10,513 bases of DNA from the NCBI GenBank assembly GCA_007133095.1, contig SLNK01000057.1, forward strand, positions 1-10,513. The letters are read 5' to 3'. Positions 1 through 4,728 of the stretch are shown one piece after another. A model generated the notes under the pieces. That model ran no database searches. It was not told the origin of the DNA and was given only the letters and a program-made list of their open reading frames with translations. Within the stretch, counting starts at the first letter, position 1. Every line of letters begins with the position of its first letter. The position numbers and the translations under genes were made by a program. Source of the DNA: Candidatus Peregrinibacteria bacterium. GTDB taxonomy: Bacteria > Patescibacteriota > Gracilibacteria > UBA1369 > LOWO2-01-FULL-3.

Positions 1-422
1 ATGTCCAGCGTTGCGGTTATGCACGCGTATATAAGGTTGTTTCTTCCGTCGCTTGTTATCTGTTCCAGAGGTATGAGAGATCCCGTGAACGCTATCGGTT
101 TGCTTAAATTTTGCAGAGCGTATGAGACCGCGCTGGCCGAATATGCCATCGTGTCCGTTCCTTGAACCACCACAAATCCGTCGTAGTTGTCGTAGTTTTG
201 ATGGATTTTTTTTGCTATTTCCGTCCAGTGTGTCGGAGTAAAATTAGAGCTGTCCATGTTCACAACCATCTTAAAATCCAGCTGTACATGCTTTTGAATT
301 TCAGGGATGTCTCGGATGATTTCCGCGGCACAGGTTGCCGGTTGGAGAACTCCCGTCTTGGGGTTTTTTGTCATTCCGATTGTCCCTCCCGCGAACAACA
401 AGCATATTTTGGGCTTTTTCAT
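1..422 (-). CDS. ansA: L-asparaginase, type I (cytoplasmic AnsA-like), N-terminal part, cut by window edge
   Basis: Hydrolyses L-asparagine to aspartate and ammonia. I translated the minus strand from the ATG at 422-420 and obtained 140 residues open to the window edge. Visible family motifs are AGGTIGM (nucleophile Thr14), DSSN (Ser59) and the second catalytic motif VQGTDTMAYSASA (Thr89, Asp90), followed by AFTGSLIPL and SDGRNNL near 112-130. The order and spacing match E. coli type I AnsA closely. There is no signal peptide, so a cytoplasmic enzyme is expected. The catalytic Lys and the C-terminal allosteric domain would lie outside the window. GatD (the archaeal Glu-tRNA amidotransferase subunit) is less likely because the protein begins directly at the asparaginase domain. 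No Shine-Dalgarno is seen; a -10-like box ends six bases before the ATG. Confidence 0.93.
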   Translation of the reverse strand, partial: MKKPKICLLFAGGTIGMTKNPKTGVLQPATCAAEIIRDIPEIQKHVQLDFKMVVNMDSSNFTPTHWTEIAKKIHQNYDNYDGFVVVQGTDTMAYSASAVSYALQNLSKPIAFTGSLIPLEQITSDGRNNLIYACITATLD

Positions 423-428
423 GGTGGC

Positions 429-434
429 ATTTTA
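429..434 (-). promoter_or_regulatory. -10-like box for the asparaginase gene, leaderless position
   Basis: On the minus strand TAAAAT (5 of 6 to the -10 consensus) is followed by six bases and then the ATG. This would put the transcription start at the first base of the start codon. No convincing -35 is visible; the upstream region is a series of A-tracts on this strand. Confidence 0.5.
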
Positions 435-510
435 TCCTTTTGCAAGGAAAATAAAAGTTTTTATTTTTTTGGCGGCGGGGCTTTAGATTTTTTTTAAGTT
501 TTTCTTAGTT

Positions 511-546
511 TTTTTTAACGGGAATTTAATTTTTGTTTGTTATGTT
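511..546 (+). promoter_or_regulatory. Conserved AT-rich block with -10-like TATGTT, upstream of the lamin-tail/dockerin gene
   Basis: A T-run, AACG, two variable bases and AATTTAAT (511-530) are followed ten bases later by TATGTT (541-546). The same block, with 18 of 20 bases identical over 511-530 and the same spacing to a TATA-type hexamer, occurs at 10473-10508. If TATGTT is the -10, the leader to the ATG at 601 would be roughly 48 bases. No consensus -35 at 16-18 bases is seen. The rest of the 423-600 gap holds T-runs and a weak all-AT inverted repeat (448-467). Confidence 0.4.
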
Positions 547-600
547 CGGTCTGCTTTTCACGCGTGGGGCTTAAAAAATAAATCCATAACACATACAAAA

Positions 601-2097
601 ATGGAAAAATTAAAAAAACATTTTGTTTTGATGACCCTTATGGTCATGGCATTTCAACTTGCTTCGCTTCATCTGCCAATGGCTTCCGCGTCTCCAAACG
701 GCGCGGCCGGAGAAGTTGTTATTAACGAAGTTGCTTGGGCGGGGACCGCGGACAGTTGGCGCGACGAGTGGATAGAACTCCACAACACAACCAATCGTGA
801 TATCGATTTGAGCGGTTGGTATATAGAGGATGATCGGGACAAGGTTTATCTGATTGAAGAAGGGGAGATTCCGGCTCGCGGGTATTTTGTTATCGCAGAT
901 AAGGTCGAATCTCTGTCCCATGTTCAAATTGACGCGGTTATAACATTGTCTTTGGTAGACGCTGGGAACAGTTTGGTTTTGAAAAATGCCGGCGGGGACA
1001 CGATTGATGTTGTGAACAGTTCTGCCGGACCTTGGTTTGGGGGAGACACAACAACAAGGGCTACGATGGAAAGAATAAATCCTTCTCTGTCCGGTGATAT
1101 TGCGGAAAATTGGGCTTCAGCCGTTTCAGGAAACGGAGCAAAAGGCAGAGACGGATGCGATATTTTGGGAACTCCCGGGGGAGTCAACAGCACTTATGAC
1201 GGCGGTGGTCCGGAAGTTTCCATGGGAAAAGACGGCTCCATAGTTTATTCGAGTGCTTTTGTGACCTTTCCGGTTGCTATTGATGAAGTGTCAGACCTTT
1301 ACGCGTACGGTTTTGAGATCAATTATGATTCGGCTATTTTGAAATTTGTTGAGGCTATGGAAAGTGATTTTTTGAAGGAGTCCGGTGTGGATACGGCTTT
1401 TTATGCCGCGCTTTTGAACGGCGAGGAAGGAAATTTGATTGTGGGAAACGCAAGACTTTTAAATCCTCCGGTTGGCACGAACGGAACCGGAAAACTTTTT
1501 GATCTTAAGTTTGAGATTTTGCCAACTGAAGAAGATATAACCGCAGTCGTTTTCGGCGCCGGAAGTTTTGTTGCCGACTCTGAAGGAGATATGCCCGCGA
1601 AACTTGTCGGTCTTGATCTTCCGCTCTCCGAGGACGGAACCGGTGGCATCGGTCCTGTTACGAACCTGCAAGCTTCCGAAGGAGAAGATCGTTACAGCAT
1701 AAGAATTGACTGGTCATGCGCGGAAGCCGACTATTATGTAGTTGAGAAGAAAATGCACGATGGTGAATTCCATAAAGCCGGATCCGTTGAAATCTGCTCT
1801 TTCACAGATTATCAAAATGTAATTCCCCATCTGTCTTATCAATACAAAATTATCCCTGTTAAGAACAGCGTTTTTGGTGAAGCGGGGCTTGTGCAGGGTG
1901 TTGACACTCGCGGTCTAAAAGGAGACAACAACAGAAGTGACAGCGTTGACGGTAGAGATATAGAGACTCTGGCGAGGGCGTTCGGAAGCCAATATGGTGA
2001 TTCCGGATATAACCCTCTGGCGGACACGAATTTCGATGGAATTATAGATGGCAGTGACTTGATAGATTTAGGTCTGAATTTCGGTTTAACATATTAA
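601..2097 (+). CDS. Secreted lamin-tail / cohesin-like / FN3 / dockerin protein
   Basis: A 498-residue exported modular protein. Residues 1-30 form a signal peptide (basic start, hydrophobic core, likely cleavage after ASA at 28-30). About 38-195 is a lamin-tail domain, with VVINEVAWAGT, DEWIELHN and DLSGWYI. About 204-345 looks like a cohesin domain: extended strands with SDLYAYGFEINYDSAILKF and GKLFDLKFEI. About 350-436 is a fibronectin type III-like module starting GPVTNLQAS. Residues 438-498 are a type I dockerin with two F-hand calcium loops: 442-453 (D, N, S, D, D) and a near-ideal loop at 475-486 (DTNFDGIIDGSD). No catalytic domain is evident, so a structural, adhesive or ligand-binding role is inferred. 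The next gene encodes a membrane-anchored cohesin-like protein, a candidate partner. No Shine-Dalgarno precedes the ATG. The cohesin and FN3 calls rest on pattern only; signal peptide, lamin-tail and dockerin are firmer. Confidence 0.85.
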   Translation: MEKLKKHFVLMTLMVMAFQLASLHLPMASASPNGAAGEVVINEVAWAGTADSWRDEWIELHNTTNRDIDLSGWYIEDDRDKVYLIEEGEIPARGYFVIADKVESLSHVQIDAVITLSLVDAGNSLVLKNAGGDTIDVVNSSAGPWFGGDTTTRATMERINPSLSGDIAENWASAVSGNGAKGRDGCDILGTPGGVNSTYDGGGPEVSMGKDGSIVYSSAFVTFPVAIDEVSDLYAYGFEINYDSAILKFVEAMESDFLKESGVDTAFYAALLNGEEGNLIVGNARLLNPPVGTNGTGKLFDLKFEILPTEEDITAVVFGAGSFVADSEGDMPAKLVGLDLPLSEDGTGGIGPVTNLQASEGEDRYSIRIDWSCAEADYYVVEKKMHDGEFHKAGSVEICSFTDYQNVIPHLSYQYKIIPVKNSVFGEAGLVQGVDTRGLKGDNNRSDSVDGRDIETLARAFGSQYGDSGYNPLADTNFDGIIDGSDLIDLGLNFGLTY

Positions 2098-2103
2098 TTT
2101 CCC

Positions 2104-2136
2104 GAGGGAAGGTGTGTATTTAACGCTCCTTCCCTC
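2104..2136 (+). terminator. Perfect 9-bp hairpin between the two exported-protein genes
   Basis: GAGGGAAGG (2104-2112) and CCTTCCCTC (2128-2136) form a perfect 9-bp stem around a 15-base loop, starting seven bases after the TAA at 2095-2097. There is no U-tract after it, so it may be an attenuator or an mRNA-end stabiliser rather than a strict intrinsic terminator. The following ATG is only 27 bases downstream. Confidence 0.45.
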
Positions 2137-2163
2137 CTTAAACTTTCATTTAACAAACTACCC

Positions 2164-2889
2164 ATGAGCACAAAAAGATTTACTTTTACAGTTTCCGTTA
2201 TGCTGGTTCTTATATTCAGTTCCATAATTTATTTGAGAACTTCGCTTGCGAACGATTTTTCTGACGATTCCTCATTTGAAAACCACGTCGGCAGGATTTT
2301 TATGTCTGCGGAGTTCCCGGATGAGGAACTTTTGAGAATCGCCGTGAAAGCGGACGAGATGACCGTTCCGGTTCTAGGAGTGGCTTTTCATCTTGAATAT
2401 GATTCGGAAACAGTCGCCTTTTTGAGGTATCTGCCCGGGGAGTTCCTGGAAAGAGGCGGTACTCCCTTTTATATTGTCAAATCCTTGCCTGAGGAAAACA
2501 AAATTGTTTTTGGAGAGACTCTAAAACATGATGACAGTTTTCCCGTGGGAGGTGGCGATATCGCTTATTTTGATTTTCAAATTCTTGGCGGAGATGAATG
2601 GGATTTCAATTTTGACAGGGGGGTTGTGTCCGGGACCGACACTCCAAGACAAGATATAGATAAAGTTCTTTGGGAAGATTTGCGGGTAGACACTTCCACT
2701 TACGATGAGTCCTTAAGTGCGGGCTTTGACGGCAACTTTTTATCAACCGATGTATCTTCCGGCGGAAAAGATTTTTCAACTTTTTCAGCAAGTAAAGTCA
2801 TCTCATCAATTCTGTTTCTTACCGTGCTTATTTTGATAATCCGCGTGCTTAAGCGAAAAAGGATTACATCGCTTGATTTTGGACAATAG
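2164..2889 (+). CDS. Membrane-anchored cohesin-like surface protein
   Basis: A 241-residue protein. Residues 1-29 are a signal peptide (basic TKR, hydrophobic 8-23, possible cleavage after SLA). About 45-175 resembles a cohesin or cohesin-like beta-sandwich: LLRIAVKADEM, LGVAFHLEYDSETVAFLRY, and GGGDIAYFDFQI before a C-terminal strand region. This parallels the cohesin-like domain of the upstream protein. Residues 176-210 form a Ser/Asp-rich spacer, 212-228 a single transmembrane helix, and KRKR follows it, so the domain should face outside with a short cytoplasmic tail. The likely role is a cell-surface receptor for a dockerin, the obvious candidate being the protein encoded 66 bases upstream. 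Other beta-sandwich adhesin folds are possible. No Shine-Dalgarno is seen. Topology is firm; the fold is moderately supported; the partner is inferred. Confidence 0.78.
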   Translation: MSTKRFTFTVSVMLVLIFSSIIYLRTSLANDFSDDSSFENHVGRIFMSAEFPDEELLRIAVKADEMTVPVLGVAFHLEYDSETVAFLRYLPGEFLERGGTPFYIVKSLPEENKIVFGETLKHDDSFPVGGGDIAYFDFQILGGDEWDFNFDRGVVSGTDTPRQDIDKVLWEDLRVDTSTYDESLSAGFDGNFLSTDVSSGGKDFSTFSASKVISSILFLTVLILIIRVLKRKRITSLDFGQ

Positions 2890-2912
2890 ACATATTCGAT
2901 ATGTCAATTTTT
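2889..2912 (+). terminator. Palindrome plus T-run after the cohesin-like gene
   Basis: GACATAT (2889-2895), loop TCG, ATATGTC (2899-2905) is a perfect 7-bp hairpin, followed by AA and five T's. It overlaps the last base of the TAG stop. It fits a weak intrinsic terminator. A symmetrical operator for a DNA-binding protein, such as the helix-turn-helix protein encoded just downstream, is an alternative. Confidence 0.5.
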
Positions 2913-2947
2913 AAATACATTTTATCCTTTGTTTTTGGAGTGAATTG

Positions 2948-2953
2948 TATTAA
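2948..2953 (+). promoter_or_regulatory. Possible -10 box for the helix-turn-helix gene
   Basis: TATTAA, within TTGTATTAAAT, lies in the gap after the palindrome and would start a transcript near 2960, about 36 bases before the ATG at 2996. No good -35 is visible. Evidence is weak. Confidence 0.3.
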
Positions 2954-2995
2954 ATTGTGGGTAGTCAAAAATTCTTAACCCCCCATTCCAAAGCC

Positions 2996-3430
2996 ATGTC
3001 TAAAAATTATATCTCCATTCAAAATGCCGCGGATTTAAGCAAGAAATCTGTACAAACCATAAGAAGAGCCATCAAGTCAAAGAAGATTACAGCGAGGAGA
3101 AGAAAAACCCCTCAAGGTTTTAATTACATGGTGGATTTGGATTCACTTAATACAGCCTTCGGTCTAAAACCGATAAAAGAAGATATAAAAGAGCCCAAAA
3201 AATCCGAGGCTCCCAAAAAATCGGAATCTTCTAAAGATATTTCGATAGGTGCCAATGACTTCAAGGATTTTGTTAAAACCATGGAAACCTTGTTAGCCCA
3301 ACACAACGAAGAAAGAAAAAGTTTTTTACAACTTGTTAATACTTTGCAGGAGAAAATTTTCGTGCTTGAGAATCAACTGAATCTCTTGAAGGCGCCTCCA
3401 AAGAAAAAATGGTTCAGTTTCCGAAAATAG
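2996..3430 (+). CDS. Small helix-turn-helix / coiled-coil protein, function unknown
   Basis: A 144-residue protein, counted from the ATG at 2996. Residues 4-35 (YISIQNAADL, SVQTIRRAI, KSKKI) read as a MerR/excisionase-type winged helix-turn-helix, with a basic ARRRK patch and GFNYMVDLDSL completing the wing. Residues 61-80 are a charged low-complexity linker with the near-repeat EPKKSEAPKKSES. About 88-131 is a predicted coiled coil (FKDFVKTMETLL, LQLVNTLQEKIFVLENQLNLL) suggesting oligomerisation. The tail ends in the basic/aromatic stretch PPKKKWFSFRK. A DNA-binding regulator or nucleoid-associated role is inferred; no target is known. An upstream in-frame GTG at 2957 would add 13 residues but sits almost on the putative -10. 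Glutamate dehydrogenase starts 15 bases after the stop, so the two are probably co-transcribed. Confidence 0.75.
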   Translation: MSKNYISIQNAADLSKKSVQTIRRAIKSKKITARRRKTPQGFNYMVDLDSLNTAFGLKPIKEDIKEPKKSEAPKKSESSKDISIGANDFKDFVKTMETLLAQHNEERKSFLQLVNTLQEKIFVLENQLNLLKAPPKKKWFSFRK

Positions 3431-3445
3431 CACGTCACTTACATC

Positions 3446-4681
3446 ATGTCGTTATTCAACAATACTCTCGCTCAGATTGAAAAAGCGGCTTCCTTAATTG
3501 GTCTTAATGAGGATGTACTTCATATTTTGTCCGAACCTCAAAGAAAAGTGGAAGTTAGCATACCCGTGAGAATGGACGATGGGTCTTTGAGGCTTTTTGA
3601 AGGTTTCAGAGTCCAGCATAATAATGTTTGCGGTCCCTACAAAGGCGGGTTCAGATATCATACTCAGGTTGATATGGAAGAGGTTAAAGCTCTTTCCGCC
3701 TGGATGACCATAAAGTGCGCGGTTGTGGGAATACCTCTTGGTGGCGCGAAGGGTGGTGTTGTGGTTAACCCCAAAGAACTTTCCGAAGGAGAAATTGAGC
3801 GATTGACCAGAAATTATGTCAGATTGCTGGAACCTGTAATAGGTCCGGATATGGATATCCCCGCGCCGGATGTAAACACGAACGCGAAAATTATGGATTG
3901 GTTCGCGGATGAGTACTCAAAACTAAAAGGAAAAGACATGAAGGGAGTTGTTACCGGCAAATCTCTTGAAAACGGAGGCAGTAAAGGCAGAAGCGCCGCT
4001 ACCGCTCAAGGTGGAGTTTATATTCTTGATGAATTCCTTCGCGAAAAAGATATCAAACCGGAGGAAACTACGATTGTGGTGCAGGGGTTTGGAAATGCGG
4101 GAGAAACCGCCGCAAGATTACTTACCGAGGAAGGATATAAGGTTGTGGGCGTTTCCGATTCTCAAGGGGGAATAGTCTGCGCGCACGCTGTAAATCCGGA
4201 AGAAATATCTTCTTGTAAAACTGATAAGAGCAGTGTCGTTCATTGCGGTGATCCCGCTGATTGCAGACGGGTTACCAATGAAGATCTGTTGGAATTGGAA
4301 TGTGATGTCCTGGTTTTAGCCGCGATGGAAAATCAACTTACCAAAGAAAACGCGCCCCTTGTTAAGGCCAAATATATTTTGGAACTTGCCAACGGTCCCA
4401 TAACTCCCGAGGCCGATGAGACTCTGAAACAAAAAAACATTTGCATTATCCCTGATATTCTAGCAAATGCGGGAGGAGTGACGGTCAGTTATTTTGAAAT
4501 GTTGCAAAACGCGGACAACAATTATTTATCAGAAGAAGAAATTAACGAAAAACTGAAAGAAATTATGGTCACGGCTTGGCAGGAAGTTAAGACAAATGCG
4601 GAAAAATACGAATGTACTTTGAGAGAAGCCGCTTACGCTACTGCGCTGGGAAGGCTGGAGGAAAAATTGAGTGAGTTATAA
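3446..4681 (+). CDS. gdhA: Glutamate dehydrogenase (Glu/Leu/Phe/Val dehydrogenase family)
   Basis: Interconverts glutamate and 2-oxoglutarate plus ammonia with NAD(P). The 411 residues match the small hexameric class. Key residues are Lys66 in GPYKGGFRYH, Lys90, catalytic Lys102 in PLGGAKGGV and Asp142 in PAPDVNT; their spacings (24, 12, 40) equal those of Clostridium symbiosum GDH. The Rossmann motif GFGNAG is at 214-219, and VVGVSDSQGG ends the second strand; I cannot assign NAD versus NADP preference. The C-terminal dimerising and hinge region (LANGPITPEAD, PDILANAGGVTVSYFE) is complete. The region 245-286 has five cysteines, three of them (257, 267, 273) in a loop, which is unusual. The gene follows the helix-turn-helix gene by 15 bases and precedes ppdK by 47. 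No Shine-Dalgarno or own promoter is seen. The symbol is by family, not a confirmed orthologue. Confidence 0.96.
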   Translation: MSLFNNTLAQIEKAASLIGLNEDVLHILSEPQRKVEVSIPVRMDDGSLRLFEGFRVQHNNVCGPYKGGFRYHTQVDMEEVKALSAWMTIKCAVVGIPLGGAKGGVVVNPKELSEGEIERLTRNYVRLLEPVIGPDMDIPAPDVNTNAKIMDWFADEYSKLKGKDMKGVVTGKSLENGGSKGRSAATAQGGVYILDEFLREKDIKPEETTIVVQGFGNAGETAARLLTEEGYKVVGVSDSQGGIVCAHAVNPEEISSCKTDKSSVVHCGDPADCRRVTNEDLLELECDVLVLAAMENQLTKENAPLVKAKYILELANGPITPEADETLKQKNICIIPDILANAGGVTVSYFEMLQNADNNYLSEEEINEKLKEIMVTAWQEVKTNAEKYECTLREAAYATALGRLEEKLSEL

Positions 4682-4687
4682 CAGCGC

Positions 4688-4716
4688 TTGCTCTTTTTGC
4701 AAGACTTACATATACT
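4688..4716 (+). promoter_or_regulatory. Candidate promoter of ppdK
   Basis: TTGCTC (4688-4693), a 17-base spacer and TATACT (4711-4716, 5 of 6 to consensus) lie in the 47-base gap after gdhA. Initiation seven bases downstream would give a leader of about six bases before the ATG at 4729. Read-through from gdhA is also possible, because no terminator is seen in the gap. Confidence 0.5.
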
Positions 4717-4728
4717 TCGACCACTTAT

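Noticed and set aside
1..422. GatD subunit of archaeal-type Glu-tRNA amidotransferase
   Set aside because: GatD has an N-terminal extension before the asparaginase domain; here the protein begins directly with the catalytic GGTIG strand, and the motifs resemble AnsA.
448..467. 9-bp all-AT inverted repeat AAAATAAAA / TTTTATTTT followed by T's
   Set aside because: It looks like a terminator on the plus strand but no plus-strand gene ends there, and A/T-only stems are expected by chance in this T-run-rich gap.
162..497. 111-codon plus-strand open frame over the asparaginase region
   Set aside because: It lies antisense to the clear asparaginase reading frame and its translation is low in recognisable structure; it is a shadow frame.
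601..2889. Classic cellulosome gene cluster
   Set aside because: There is no glycoside hydrolase, carbohydrate-binding module or multi-cohesin scaffoldin in the window; only the cohesin/dockerin-type modules are present.
2957..2995. GTG start adding 13 residues to the helix-turn-helix protein
   Set aside because: The extra residues are not part of the domain and the GTG would lie at or before the predicted transcription start; the ATG at 2996 begins directly at the domain.
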